A stretch of DNA of 64,000 bases from assembly GCA_003117195.1 (NCBI GenBank), contig BDSI01000052.1:559501-623500 (forward strand), read 5' to 3'. Source of the stretch: Eudorina sp. 2006-703-Eu-15. Lineage: Eukaryota > Chlorophyta > Chlorophyceae > Chlamydomonadales > Volvocaceae. The notes beneath the pieces are model-generated. The model did no database searches. It saw nothing but the letters and a program-made list of their open reading frames with translations, and was not told where the DNA came from. Shown here piece by piece: positions 1 to 12,400 of the stretch (positions are counted from its first letter, which is position 1; each line of letters begins with the position of its first letter). The position numbers were made by a program, and so were the translations under genes.

Positions 1-1701
1 CCCGACCACGCGACCTGTCCCGACCTGCTTGTTGAGCGCTGCCAGCGCCCAGGTCCGCCCCCTCAGCAGGGTGACGCAACCTTTCCGGCGGCCCAGCAGC
101 CGCAGCATCGCATGCTCCACCGCCAGCGTAATGAGCTGGTCGCCGCCGACCTTGGGAGCGGGGGGAGAGGGAGGAAGAGGGGTGATGACAGACCAATTGG
201 GCGCTTCAATGAGGTGAGCAAGCGAGACCGCTGTGGAGAGGCAGGGAGAGGCAGGGAGTGGTTAGGGGTAGACAGATGAGGAATTGCTGGCGGCGTGCTG
301 CGAATGCTGCTGCTTGGACGCAGTTCCTCCAGGACGGGCAGGCCGGAGCCAACCGCAACGTATCGCAGCGCCGCACATACCACCTCAGCACTGCACCAGT
401 GAATGAATGGAGGGAGAACCCTACACCATCAATCCATGCCGTGACCTCCCCACACCGCTTACCACCTCTCCCGCGGTGAGCCCGACGGCCATGCATCCCG
501 CACATCCGCTCACCCACTCACCCGCTCGTGCACCCACTTATCCGCTCACCCACTCACCCGCTCGTGCACCCACTTATCCGCTCACCCACTCACCCGCTCG
601 TGCACCCACTTATCCGCTCACCCACTCACCCGCTTGTGCGCCCCCGTATCCGCTCACCCACTCACCCGCTTGTGCGCCCCCGTATCCGCTCACCCACTCA
701 CCCGCTTGTGCGCCCCCGTATCCGCTCACCCACTCACCCGCTCGTGCGCCCACGTATCCGCTCACCCACTCACCCGCTTGTGCGCCCCCGTATCCGCTCA
801 CCCACTCACCCGCTCGTGCAGGAGCAGCAGCATCCCCACGGCCATCTCAAGGCCCTCAACCGCCTCAGCGCTGCCCGGCTTGGCGAATTGGAGCAGCGCG
901 GCGCAGAGGGCCAGTCGCAGGTTGGCGGCCAGGGAGCTGCCGGGGCAGGGGGGGCCATGGTGCGAAGCGGGGCAGGGCCGAAAGGGGGAACCGCTTCATC
1001 ACGAGATGACATGACATGAAGGGTTACTGCAACCGATGTGGTACCGATGTGAAGTCCATCACAGGACATGGCGGCGACCCTGCCAGGTGGGGCCAATGAG
1101 GAGGACGGCTAGTGCGAAGTGGGTCCGTCTGTCGCGGGTTCACAGGTGCGGTGACAATGTGCGTCCTCACCGGAATTCGGGATCCATGGGACTGTCGGCG
1201 CCCTCGGGGGGAGCGCCAGGGCCCTCCACGTCCAGGAGCAATTGAGTGACCACTGCGGGCGAAGTAGGACAAGGACGGGCGCGCGGGGGGGGGTGGAGCA
1301 GGAAAACGGCGCTGGTTAGGAACAGGGGGGACCGTGACGCATATTGGATTGGGCTTGCTAAGGTCGCACAGAGCAGCGACAATGGCCCTTTCAGAGGCGC
1401 TCAACGGACGGGTAGGGCCAGGGGTTACAGTTCTGTGGGCGCGCGCGCCAAAATGTTGCGACTGGCACGCACCCATCAGCTCAGGGAACCCAGGTGGCGC
1501 CTTTGCTGAGATCATTCTTGTCGCAGCTTCCTCGAGGGCAGCGATGAGCGAAGACAGTCGCTCCGTGTCGTTGAATTTGTGCAGGTCTGTCAAGGTTTTC
1601 AGCACTGGGGTCTCGAGCAGGCCCAGGAAGCCACAATCAGCGAGACCCTCGCAAGCATCTGTGACTATAGCAGCGAGCTCTGCGCGCTTGGAGTCGGCCA
1701 T
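1..1701 (-). CDS. Hypothetical helical protein, N-terminal part (continues past left edge)
   Basis: I do not recognise this protein. The start is ATG at 1701 (protein begins MADSKRAELAAIVTDACEGL). Three exons join with matching phases: 1701-1473, 1252-1171 and 936-810, with donors GTGCGT, GTGAGG and GTGAGT and acceptors CGCAG and GGCAG. The third exon encodes LAANLRLALCAALLQFAKPG and a hydrophobic helix ending in LLLLHER. Further left, probable exons lie near 385-330 (VAVGSGLPVLEELRP) and 150-1 (GGDQLITLAVEHAMLRLL), but their boundaries are uncertain because the donors are poor. The alternating amphipathic helices suggest an armadillo/HEAT-like fold; that is inference only. The third intron contains the 36-bp minisatellite described separately. 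The gene is divergent from the hydrolase gene, with 281 bp between start codons. The stop codon lies outside the window. Confidence 0.55.
506..820. repeat. 36-bp minisatellite, about 8.75 copies, at an intron donor
   Basis: The unit contains CTCACCCACTCACCCGCTCG, followed by either TGCACCCACTTATCCG or TGCGCCCCCGTATCCG, giving two interleaved variants. Read on the minus strand, each copy contains the last exon bases plus donor (CACGAGCGG/GTGAGT), so the array starts exactly at the splice donor of the exon ending at 810. Reading frames through it on both strands are open only because 36 is divisible by three. Confidence 0.92.
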
Positions 1702-1982
1702 GGTCACCCTTCACAAGTCGAAATCTAGGTTTGAAATGTGTCGAGTTGCGTAAGGAGCGTTAATTGACGTCGGATCTGGTCTGACGTGACATGGATTGCA
1801 TATAGCATATTCGATACCCTTTGGCCTTTTGTCCAGCAAAAATCCCGGTTTCACTAATGCATGCCGTACATTCTGGTTTCCGTTGCAGACATTTGGTGAG
1901 GCAGCTTGAATTTTCCGATTGCGTATCTAAAACGCAGTGGTGGAAGCATTTTATTGACATCTTCAAGTTTCACATCGCGACC
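1702..1982. promoter_or_regulatory. Divergent intergenic region (bidirectional promoter candidate)
   Basis: These 281 bp separate the start codons of the minus-strand hypothetical gene and the plus-strand hydrolase gene. The stretch is clearly more AT-rich than the flanking exons and has no convincing coding potential. It must hold both 5' UTRs and the promoters. No TATA box could be assigned with confidence. Confidence 0.4.
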
Positions 1983-4900
1983 ATGCAAGCCTCCCACCGA
2001 CAGCTTTCGAGAAGCAGGCAGCCATCCATTGCTGGATCTCATCGACGCTGTTTAATTGTCCGCGCGGCAATCGGCGCAGCGACGCCTCCCGCTGCCTCCT
2101 ATGCAACAAAGCACACGTTGCCGGATGGCAAGAGGCTGGAGTTGCTCGTTCAAAAAGCTTCGGTGGGTCGTGACCAATGCCCTGGTTCACAATAACGCGA
2201 TAGGGCATGCGGGCCAGGTGGCCCAGTTCACTGTCGGTCTGTCGCCGTGCGGTCAGTTCGTATGCCGTACCATCTCGGGTTCTCCCTCACTGTTTCACAA
2301 CTTTGTCCTAACTTCAACCAAAACCATCACTTGCATGCGCATCCCATCTCGTTGGGCAACGGCGCGTTGCCGGTAGAGGGCCACGTCGCACGCAGCTGCC
2401 TCAACCTGAACGTCCCGGTCGGTCGGCCGATCCCTGCCCATCTCCGCAGGGCGGCGCGTCCACGGGGGCATCCCCCCGGCCCCCACTGCTCTTCGTGCAC
2501 GGATCTTACCATGCAGCGTGGTGCTGGAAGGCAAGCAGGGCAGGGCGGGGCGGGGCGGGGCGGGGAGTCGGAGGGGACACATCGACGGAGGCGTTGGTGA
2601 ACCGGGGTATGTAGACATACACGGCCACGGTGCCGCCCGCCTTGGTTTTGGTTTTGGAACGGGGCAGGGCGGGGATGTCGCGATTGCAGTGCACCGACGG
2701 CTACCGGGCCACCGGGCCCCGGTGCACCCCGCCCACAACATCTTGGCCGTCCCGCGCGCTGCGCGCAGGAGAATTTTATGCCGTACTTTGCGGCCCGCGG
2801 GTACGACACGTACGCCGTGAGCCTCCGTGCGCAAGGGGGGAGTGACCCGGCGGCTCCCGGCCAGTCGGTGGCGGGGACCCTCGATGCCCACGCGGCGGAC
2901 CTGGCGTCGTTGGTGCCTGTCGTACAACACGACGCGTCCGGCGGACGTCCACCCGTGATGATCGGACACTCGTTCGGCGGCCTGATCGTCCAAAAGTACG
3001 GCAGATGGGCATCACGGGGGGATCAGGAGCGCCCCCGGCAGTTGTCGGTTAACCCACACGACAACCAACTGTGCCCAGGGGCGGGGGCCATGTCTGGGGC
3101 GGTCGGCGGGTCGGGCTTGGCTTGTTGAGTGGTTAATTAGTTTGCTTTTGGTTGGTTGGTTGGTTGGTTAACGTACTCCTGTTGTCGGTGCCTCCGCTCT
3201 ATGCGTGCCCACTCCGGGGGTTATCCATCATCTCATCTCCCGCACCCAACAAGATGGAAGTATTAACCAGCCCATACAGCGTTTCCTTCCCGTTTATTGA
3301 TCCCTACCTACCTTACTAACTACATAGCTAGCTACCTAGCCAACTACCTAGCCAACTACCCACCTACCGGGGCTCCGCGGGTTTTCGTAACCCCAGTCAC
3401 CACCACCCCGCCCGGCCCTTCCCACCCCGCCCCCGCGCTCCCACCCTTGGGCCTCCCTGGACCCGCTCCCCCCTTCGCGCAGGTACGTGCTCGGCAGCGC
3501 CCGGCCCGGCTCCGCGCCCTCCCCCGCCGCCGCCGCCGCCGCCGCCGCCGCCCCGGCCCCAGGGTCCTTCCCGCCGCTGAGCGGCGCGGGCTTCCTGAGC
3601 AGCGTCCCCCAGTCGGGTAACAAGCAGATGGTGGTGCGGTTCCTTCTGCGGGACCCCGTCATGTCGCTCAAGCTCACCTGGTGGGGCACACCGCGCGCGT
3701 TCCGGAACCTGCCGGGGGGAAGGGGGGCACACGCCAAGGGGACCGAGGGGGACGGAACGCGGGACGAGAGGAAGCGCTGCCAGCGAGACGGGAGGAAGGG
3801 CTGCGTCCGAGGTTGTGGGTGGGCAAGGGTGGGTGAACTTGGGTGAGCGGCAGCGGCGCTTGCAGAGCGCGGGGGGAGCTACCATGCAACGGTAGGGGGA
3901 CACTGTAGCGATGGCCGACGAGGCGTTTAGGCCGCCAGGCGATGGTTCCATCTGCGTTGCACCCACCATCCATCCCCGGGTGGTGTGGTCGGCTCTTCCG
4001 CTCACCTCGTCGGGTGGCCTCTCCCGCCAATCACCTCGCCCTTCCTGTCCCCGCACCCAGCCTTGGCCTAACGCCCTAACCTGACCGTCTCACGGTCTGG
4101 GTGCAGGGGCTTTGTGGCCCGCTCCTTCGCCACCAGCAAGGAGGCGTGTCGGGAGCTCTTTTTCTCCAAGGACCTGCCGGAGGATAAGCTGGACAGGTGC
4201 GGAGAGGGGATGCGGGCGGTGCTGGATCGGGCGGGGCCCGGGGCGGGGGGCGCTCCGTCGGGCCTCCTGAGCCGAGCCAAGAGGAGGGTTAAATTGAAAA
4301 AAAGAGGAGGGGGAGGAGGGAGAGTAGGGGGAGGGGGAGGGGAAGGAGGAGGAGGAAGAGGAGTGGGAGGAGGAGGAGGCGGCGGGGGAGAAAGAGGAGG
4401 TTGAGGGGGAGGCGAGAGGACACTCAGACACGCAACCCCCGGGGTTTGTGAAGGGCCTTTCCACTGACCCGCGGGGCCGTCTCCCCCCTGTGGCCCTGTT
4501 CGCCGCAGGTACCAAAAGCTGCTCGCGGCGGCCAGTCCCACTCGTTTGCTGGATCTCAAGTAGGTGCCTCTTTTGGATCCTGGATCCAGCCGCCGCGAGG
4601 CGAGGGTGGCGCGTCCGACGACCCTTGTATGCGCACTGCAGATGCCCTGGTCGGTTGGACCCCGACGTCTGCGGATCCCAGGCGCCCCCTGTTGTGCACT
4701 GTCGAGATAATGACACGTTTTAATGGCTCGTCCGCGGTTGTTCGACACCGTCATACCTCGTTGACCTGAGAATTGCGCCCACCCCCACCATCGCCGCGCA
4801 TCATGCGCAACTTTGAAAGAACTGCGCGGCGACAAGATGGACTGGCGCGGGAGTCGATCGTAACGCGCGCGTGCTGGTGTGTCCCGCGAGCTCGTGTGTC

Positions 4901-5867
4901 CGACCCTTGTCTTGTCCCGCGGTGGGCCGTCCGCGGCTGTCCGCCCCCTCTCTCTCACTCACCCGCCCGCAGGGACATGAACGCGCAGGTGCCGCTGCCC
5001 GCGCCGCCCTCGTTCGCGCCGCCGGCCTTCGTACTCGGAGGCGCGGATGACACCGTCGTGGATCCACAAGCCGTACAGGTGGGGAGCTGTACGACAGGAC
5101 TCAGGATCGTCGTCCTGACGGAGAGACGTTGTCGACCGTCCGGTCCGTCTCAGCCTCATGTGGGACCCCTTACGCATGTGCTTGCCCGCCCGTCACCCGA
5201 CGGATGATCTATACCGGTATGGGAATCTGTTGGTGGCTCATCTCCCCGGAGAGGCACCCTCCCCACCAGCGCCTCTGCGCTCCTGGCCCTCAGCCCCTCC
5301 TCCCTCTCGCTTCTCATCCTCCCCGTTCCTGTCCTCCCTTTCCCTCCTCCGCCCTCCCCTCCCCTGTCCCCCCCTACCCCGCGCCAGGAGCTGGCGGCCT
5401 ACTACGGTGTCACGGGCACCGTGCTCCCGGCAGTGGCCCACGACTGCATGCTGGTGAGTGGGTTTGATGGCGGGGGTTGGGTGAGATGGGGTTGGTGCCG
5501 GAATGAACGGCCTCCACCCTCTGGGTTGGTTGGGCTGGTGGGAGGTGCCGGAGTGCACAGCTTGTTCAGCGCCCGCTGGCTCCCGGTGCCCTTCACTGCA
5601 GTGAGGTGGTGTTCGGCAGCTATGGGCGCGGGGTCGAGCCGAACTACCACGCAATCGGTGATTGTTTCGCGACTTTGCTGTCTTTATTGACAAAAGGGGG
5701 GTCGAGCCGAGGCGCCTCGCGACGGCGGGGGGAGGGGAGGGTTCTACCCGCGGCCGCGACACAGCTGCAGACACTTGCTGGTGCCCGTGGCGGTGCGGTT
5801 GCCTGTTCAGGACACTCGGTGGGAGCTGGCGGCCTCGAAGCTGGAGGCGTGGCTGGCGGAGCTGTGA
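1983..5867 (+). CDS. Alpha/beta hydrolase-fold protein, probably plastid-targeted
   Basis: Serine hydrolase of the alpha/beta superfamily; substrate unknown. Nine exons join in phase: 1983-2162, 2450-2530, 2769-2995, 3483-3680, 4107-4196, 4509-4559, 4973-5078, 5388-5453, 5811-5867, giving 351 residues. Residues 1-35 are Arg/Ser/Ala-rich with few acids, like an algal transit peptide. The oxyanion region LLFVHGSYHAAWCW is near residues 73-86. The nucleophile elbow GHSFGG puts Ser at about 155. The acid loop is GGADDTVVDP (about 298-307) and the catalytic His is in VAHDCM (about 329). The cap region carries a short poly-Ala insertion in exon 4. Length and motif spacing fit uncharacterised plant hydrolases of this fold. 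Intron 2 is a GC-AG intron. The start is the first ATG followed by a leader and a phase-0 donor. An inactive or esterase/lipase-like role cannot be separated by sequence. Confidence 0.86.
2531..2768 (+). other. GC-AG intron of the hydrolase gene
   Basis: The exon ends GCTGGAAG and the intron opens GCAAGC rather than GT. The acceptor is CTGCGCGCAG followed by GAGAATTTTATG. Both flanking exons are phase 0 and encode conserved hydrolase sequence (AWCWK then ENFMPYFA), so the non-canonical donor is well constrained. Confidence 0.75.
5660..5698 (+). repeat. Dispersed intronic motif (GCTGTCTT...TTGACAAA), copy 1
   Basis: Contains GCTGTCTTTATTGACAAAAG inside intron 8 of the hydrolase gene. Related sequence occurs in introns near 23110, 40165 and 51205. 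Confidence 0.5.
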
Positions 5868-7337
5868 CCATTATGAGCAGATGGGGGCGCCAGACCGGTG
5901 GAGTACCCAGAGTGGGCCTGCTCGCAGTGCTGTGTGTCTGTCGGTCTCCGAAACCGACTCCAGGGGAGGCGTCGAGACTCTAGGGGGGACAGACACAGCA
6001 GCAGTGCAGCGCGCCCTCGTCAGGGCCAGTCAAACACCGGTCGCAGCGGGTCGGGTCGCGCAGAGGGCGCAACAGCCTGCGTCCTGGTGAGGGTCACGGT
6101 GGCCAAAGGTGAACCGGTCATTGTTTTTCTGAATGTCCATTCAGTGTTTCATACATTTGATCGACGCGGTGTGGTCCATTGAGCTTCGCCCAGGAAACCT
6201 GAGCTATGCGTGCACAATACCCAGTCCCACACTGTTCCAGCAACCGCCTGCACTCACCCCACCACCACCACCACCACCACAACTACAACCACCACCGACG
6301 CCGAAGCCGCGACCACCGCCGTAAAGGCTCTGAATACTGCTAAGGACGCCGCAGCCGTAAGATGTGGCACGAGAAGCAAGGGCCGGATCTAATGAATAGC
6401 AAAACCTGACGGAGACTCCATCCAAGCGGGCCTGGCCCTGCCGCCGACGTACAGGGCATGGCCCAGGAATCGTTAACCTGCGGTCGGCGTACCGTTCAAG
6501 GCTAGGTGCCCCCCAGGCCTATCCTGAGCTTGCGGGTAGCGTTTGTGTATTCTCAGCCCCAGCTCGACCACACAGGCTACTCAGTGCTCTCACGTCTACG
6601 TACCGCAAGCCACCTCTGGGCCGCCGACGTCAAACAGGCCCCCCAGCAAAGCTGGCAAGCTCTAGGCCTCTAGCTCGACTGCAGACTTGCAAGCTGGGAG
6701 CGAATCCACGGGTTGCAAGTCTGCGCATCGCCGGCGGGTCGTATGGTTGTATGCCCAGCGAGCGCGTCAGCGGCGCCTGTGGCGCCGCCGGTTGTTCTTT
6801 CCTGCGCAGCACGAACAAGCCCGGGTGTCCTGTTACGGGGATCGCTGCCAAACGCGCCTCTCCGCTGCGCTGCAGGGTGAGCCGCCGCGCGTGTTGCTTC
6901 ACCTGCCTGCCTGCCAGCCAGCCTTCGTCTCAGTCCGCCCGAGCGCACCCCCCCTGTCCCCACCGTACCCCACGACGCGACCTAATAAGCCCACCTTTTC
7001 GCGGACAGGAAACCATCCATCCACGAACGAACGCACTGACACCTTGGACACCCGCACCCATCACCTCCCCCCCCCCCACACACACATATAAGTATGCAGG
7101 ACTAGCCAGCCGCAGGGACAGCCGCGACGATGGCGGGCGACCAATGTGGGAACCCGCACAGCGCCAGCCCCCTCCCCGCCGTTATGCAGCGTGACGTCTC
7201 GCGTCTCTCAGAGCTGAGAGACCCAGCAAACACATGGGAACACGGACGGACCAGCATGTCTACGAGCGTACACACGAGTCCTCAGAGGCGCTGTGTCATG
7301 GCCACCCCCACGGTTTGACACACAACGGTTTTCAACC
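5868..7337. other. Region between convergent genes; no confident gene
   Basis: Holds the 3' UTR of the hydrolase gene and presumably that of the minus-strand gene ending at 7338. It contains a (CAC)n run near 6257-6295 and an AC-rich tract near 7070-7087. No TGTAA motif was found. A minus-strand open stretch at 6902-6630 preceded by CTGCAG could be an additional 3' exon, but two frames look equally good, so no gene is called. Confidence 0.5.
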
Positions 7338-8602
7338 TCATCGGCCGCAAACCCGGGGGGAGAGGTGAGGGTGAGATAAAACGGCATGCTGCCACGCCTG
7401 TAGTACAAGTGCAGCACACGGTACGGCACACGCCACTAATGCCCGCGGCGGCCCTCGTGCACGCCAGACAAAACGCCAGCTGCATCCGGGGAGGGAGGCA
7501 ACAGCCCTCCGCCGGCGGGCGCCCTTGAAAATTTCACCGGCCGCGCTCGCGCCTGCGGCACCGACGCCTGCTACGGTACCACCCCGCTCGTCTGCTGGTT
7601 GGCCAAATGCGGCCCCCGCACGAGGAGGCGCCGCGCAGACGCCGGACGCACCCTTTACCCTACCGCCGAGCACGTGACCGAGCAAGTGACGATAATCCCC
7701 ATCTGCATCCTCTCCACTCCTCCCCTGCCACAACTGCCGCAACATACGGCGCCTTGTGCGGGGGGCCGCCCTCCGAACGCGCTCCCGCCCTGTGCAAGCA
7801 GCTCGCAATCCACCAGCATCTAGGTGCAGCCACGTATCAGCATCTACCGGCATCTAGGTGCAGGCCAGAGCAGCGCAGCTACGTATCGCGCCACACCCAC
7901 ACCCACACCTGAGGCACCCCGCACCTACCTGTCCTGGAGCCCTGGGCGCCCCGCAGCCACCGCCCACTCGTCGGTCGCCGGCGGGGGGCGGGGCGGTGCC
8001 GCGGGGCCTCCGGCTCCTGCCCCGGCCCCCGCAAGCTGCCAGCGGTGCGAGCGACATAAAGATGTACGACAGTTCATACGCAATGGCTCTCCCCAGTCTC
8101 AACGCAGAGCCCGCCAGCCGCCACTCACCGAGACATGGCGTCACAAGTGCGGCAGCAGACGTCGCCATCCCCCAGGGCCTCCCTCCCCCAACACCTGACA
8201 CCTCGCCTGGCGGAGTCTTACCCGCTGGCCTGCGCCAGCCGCAATGGGCGCCACACCGGGCGCTGAGACGCCCACCGACCGTCCGTCCCATATGCTTCTA
8301 CGTTCTACACGCAGCTCCCGCTCCTCAGGTGCGGTGATCGGCCGTATCCGTATCAGCGGCTTCGCTGCCCCTCCACGTGAGGAGTCCTACACGGCGACAG
8401 CGCCTCTGCTGGCCCTCAAGGAGTCCCTCAATTCCTCGTCTTGCGTCGCGAGGATTGGCATCACGCATCCTCGCCCACGAGCATATGCTTCCGAGTCCTG
8501 ACCAACGCGCCTCCGGTCCCCAGCTGCTAACCTGCCACCGGCCTGCAGCGCCGGTGCCGCCCCCGGCAGCCTCACCGCGGGGGACCCGGCTGGACCCCGC
8601 AT
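7338..8602 (-). CDS. Hypothetical protein, five-exon model
   Basis: Unrecognised and tentative. A chain of exons with consistent phases runs 8602-8393, 8304-8222, 8194-8129, 8035-7929 and 7801-7338, predicting 309 residues. Coding-like pieces include ILATQDEELRDSLRASRG in exon 1, VEAYGTDGRWASQRPVWRPL in exon 2 and a Cys cluster GDVCCRTCDAM in exon 3. Several donors are strong (GTAAGA, GTGAGT, GTAGGT); the first donor (GTGTAG) and last acceptor (GCGAG) are weak. The protein would be rich in Arg, Ala and Gly with no identifiable domain. It could instead be noncoding 3' sequence of the giant gene, whose stop is 867 bp upstream. Confidence 0.38.
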
Positions 8603-9468
8603 CAGCAACAAGTCGGATCGGCAAACCAGCGCCCGTCAACCCTAAAGCTTGAGATGTTTGGATGATATGCGTCAGGCGCAACGCGCGACACCGACGTCGT
8701 GTACCGACGAGAAGACAGACACGTGCGGATAGGGACGGATACCGCAGTACGGCGCCCTGCAGCAAGCAGAGGCGTCATATTATTGTGCGGCACGCCAGCA
8801 CGGCCGCCGACTTGAGAGGCTCCCGTAGGAGCAGCGAGCGAAGAGGTCCACAGTGTACCGTATGCGGACCCACACTTTATTGTGTTCCCCCCCTGTTAAA
8901 CTCCGCCCCCCCCCGCTGCACCTGAGACGCGGTAATTCCGCCAAGGCAACACCTGTCTACCGCCGAAGCGCCTAGCTGCGTACCACGCCTCTGCCTCTGC
9001 CTCTACCGTAAACTTCATGGCCGAGGTCCAACCGAGAGGAGTCCTCCCGGGCCAACACACCCCATATATAGCGGGGCAACATCGCACAGCAGAACTCGTA
9101 ACGAGGCGCTGCTGCCGCCCCGCCCCGCCCCCACACCCCGGGTCCCCGGAATCCATCCCGCGGCGGAGACTGCTTCCCTAGGGACTGACAGTCCACCGCA
9201 CGAGACCGACCCATGAGAGCATTGACCCCCTTCCATGTCACTTGCATGGCACCCCTTGCCAAGGGCCAAGCCCACCAACCAGGCAGACAGGCAGCGAAGA
9301 CAGGCAGGCAGTGAAGGCCGGAGGCGACCCGGCGCCGCCCCTCGCCTCGACCTCAACTCCGCCTTTGGCCTCAACTCCGCAGCCCTTCCTCTTGCTCCAG
9401 CTCTCGGCTGCCACGCCGCCCAAGTACCCCCGCTCCCGAGGATCGATCACGTCGAGCGTTCGAGGGTG
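8603..9468. other. Gap between two minus-strand genes
   Basis: Contains the 3' UTR of the giant gene and, if the downstream model is right, its promoter and 5' UTR. No confident exon, RNA gene or TGTAA signal was seen on either strand. Confidence 0.45.
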
Positions 9469-12400
9469 CTAGGCGCCGGCGCCGGGCCCTGGCCGGGCGT
9501 CCGCCCCATCCGCCTCATCCGCATCCGATGACTCGTGCGCCCGCTTCCGCTTCTCGCCGTGACTGCGGCCGCGGCCACCGCGGCGACCCCTGGCGGCCCC
9601 CCGGCCACCCGCTGCGCGACCCCGGCCTGCCGGACCCGCCGCATCCCCGTCATCAACATCCATCGCGTCCGGGTCTGCGGCACCGACACCCCCGGCCCCG
9701 ACAGTTGCGGCCGCAGCCGCAGCCCCGGCGCCGCCGCGCCGCGGCCGCAGCGCCGCGACCTGGCTGGCGGCGCCGGCACCAGCGCTGGGCTTCTGCGTTT
9801 CCCCCCCAGCTTCACCCGCCGCTCGCGCGCCCTGCTTGTCGCCCGAGTACGGGGCCTGCTGCGTCAGCTGCGGTTGCGGTGGCTGCTGCTGCTGCTGCTG
9901 CGGCGGCGGCTGCTGCTGCTCCGCCTCATCGTGAGAGCGTTTGTGCGGCGGCCGGTGGTTGAGGTTGTGGTTGTGGTGCGATGGGTGGCCTGGCGCGGCC
10001 AAGTGCTGCGGGTAGGTGTGTGCCGGCGGCGCCTCGACCCGTCCAGACGACATGACGGTCGACTTCGCGGGGCCGGCGGCACCGTCCTCGCCGCCCGGCA
10101 CCGCCTCGGCGTCGACCTGCCAGCTGCCCTGCGGCTGGTGGTGGTGCTGCTGTGGGTGGTGGTGGTGGTGGTGGCGCGGGGTGCCGACCTCGCCGCACGG
10201 CCCGTCGAATTCCTCCTCCCAGGCTGCGACCGCCGGGCTGCCGCCCCCGCCGCCCATCCTGCCGTCCGCAACACCATTGTCGGCCTCCGAAACCACTGCC
10301 GTACCCCCGCTGACGGTGTGGTGCGAGTTGGCGGCATGCGAGGTGACCAGGATGGTCATCTGCGGCTGCGGCGGCCCTTCCGCCCTTCGACGTTCGCCGT
10401 CCGAGTCCAGTTCGTCGTCAAACCCACCGTACGCGTCCGCCTGCGTCGACAGCGGGGCTTCGGCGGCTCGGTGGCCGCCTGTGGGCGGCGGCAGCTGCGC
10501 TGCATGTCCCTGCTGGGGTTGCTGCTGCTGCTGTGGTGCATGGAGCGGCGCCGATAGGGGTTGCTGCGTGCGAGAAGATCCGCCGCGGGCTGCGGCGACC
10601 GCCCCAAGCCTGTTAAGTCGGCGGGTGTCCGGGGTTGCTCCCGCGCCACCGGCGCCTCCGCCCGTTCCGGCACCCCCGCCGCTCGCCGCGCCGGAGTTGG
10701 TTGGGCCGTCTCCGCCACCGGCCCCAGGAGCCCCGGCTACAGCTCCAGCCTGGCTGGAATGCTGCTGCAGCTCGGCGCCGGCAGGCCCAGCCACCTCCGC
10801 GGGCCCCGCGGCGCCGGGGGCGGCCACTCCTGCGGCCCCTGCGCCACCGGTCTGGCTGTACGGCTGCAGCATCACCTCACCGCTCTGCGACACGGCCGCC
10901 GCCGCGGCGCCCTCGTCCTCGCCGTACAGCTCCTGGGCGGCGACGCCGTTGCTGTCGTGGCCGTCGACTGACCCCGGCGTGCCATCGCCGGGCCCAGCAG
11001 CATCGGCGGCGGCGCCGCCGCCGCCGCGGCCGGCATGGGTCCCCGCCGTCGTCCCAGCGGCCTCCGAACGGCGCCCCCGCACGCGACCTGGGTGCGAGTC
11101 CCAGCCGATCAGACCACCCCCCGCATCGAACCCGCCGGCCCCACCGCGGCCCGGCGCCCCCGACATGGGTGTCAGGTGGAGCGCCGACTCCGCCTTGAGG
11201 TTGCTGTTGCCGGCCATGCCCGAACCGGTGCCCAGGTGGCCGCCGCCGAGCCCTCCCGCGCCACCCGCACCGCCGGCCCCGCCAGCCGCACCTGCGACGC
11301 CTCCAGCGGCACCTGCTGCAACGCCCCCGGGGTGCCGATGGGACAGCGCCGCGTGCTGCAGCGCACCAAAGCCGCCTCCGTCCGCTGCCTCCCCGAAGTG
11401 CGGCTGCGGGTGGTGGCGCCCCCGCATCTGCCCCGCCGTACCACTGGCCCCACCGAGGGCTTGACCCGCCTGCAGGCCGTCGCCGTCGCCGTTGCCGGCC
11501 CCCGGACCACATCCCGCCGCCGCGGGCGCGGCGCCGCTCGGATCGGGGGCTTGGCCGCTGCGCTCCACGAGCCGTGGGTCCACAGCTCCTCCACGACTAC
11601 CGCCACCACCGGCTGCGCCTGCGGCTGCGACGCCGTCAGCGCCTTCGCCCCGGCTGCCTCCAGCGGCGGCGCCGCGCAGGAGCAGGACGGCCGCCTGCGC
11701 CTCCGCCGCGGTGCCCCCCGTGCGCGTGAAGGCGCCGTGGACCTCCGTGAACTGCGGCATGATGGCGGAGAGACTTGGACCGCCGGGCGAGCCGCTGGGC
11801 TGTCGGTCCTCTTCCCCTTGCCAGCTTGCCTGCGCGTCGACAGCGGCGGCCGGGCCTACGGCGCCCGCCGCCGCCGCCTCAGCCGCGGCCGCGGCGGCCG
11901 CGAGCCGCTGCCTAGCCTCCTGTTGGTGCAGCGCCAGCGCTTCTGCCGCCGTCGCGGCCATGCCAGGGAAAGCCCCGAAGATCTCCGTGACCTGCGGAAC
12001 CGCATCTTGGGAGTTGCGATCGGCCCGGACGCCGTTGGCTGGCCCCGCTGACCCATGGGTCACCGCCCTCAGTCTGCCGGGTTCGCCGACGGCGGCTGCT
12101 TCAACGGCCGCCGCGCCGTCGGCGTCATGCGCCAGGCCGGCGCCGCCGGCGTCTCCCGCGCTCCCGCCGCCGGCTGCGCCCCGGTGGCGGCCGTTGCCAC
12201 CGTACTCCGCCTTGGAGCCGCTGCGCAGTTGCTGCTGGTGCGCGGGTTGCGGCTGCGGCGGCTGGGACGCGGTCGTGATGACGCTGGTTGGGTGCAGCGC
12301 CCCACCGCCGGCCACGCCCCCAAGCGTGGTGTTTTCGTCTATGTTGGGTTCGTTTCGGCGTGAGTGGGGGTGTGCGTGTGCGTGCGCGTGCGGGTGGTTG

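Noticed and set aside
506..820. CRISPR-like array of 36-bp direct repeats
   Set aside because: Units abut with no unique spacers and the surroundings are eukaryotic exons; it is a minisatellite at a splice donor.
7990..8200. Plus-strand CQRCERHKDVRQF resembling part of an SBP-box zinc finger
   Set aside because: The remaining Cys/His ligands are absent and the frame is opposite to better exon candidates; probably coincidence.
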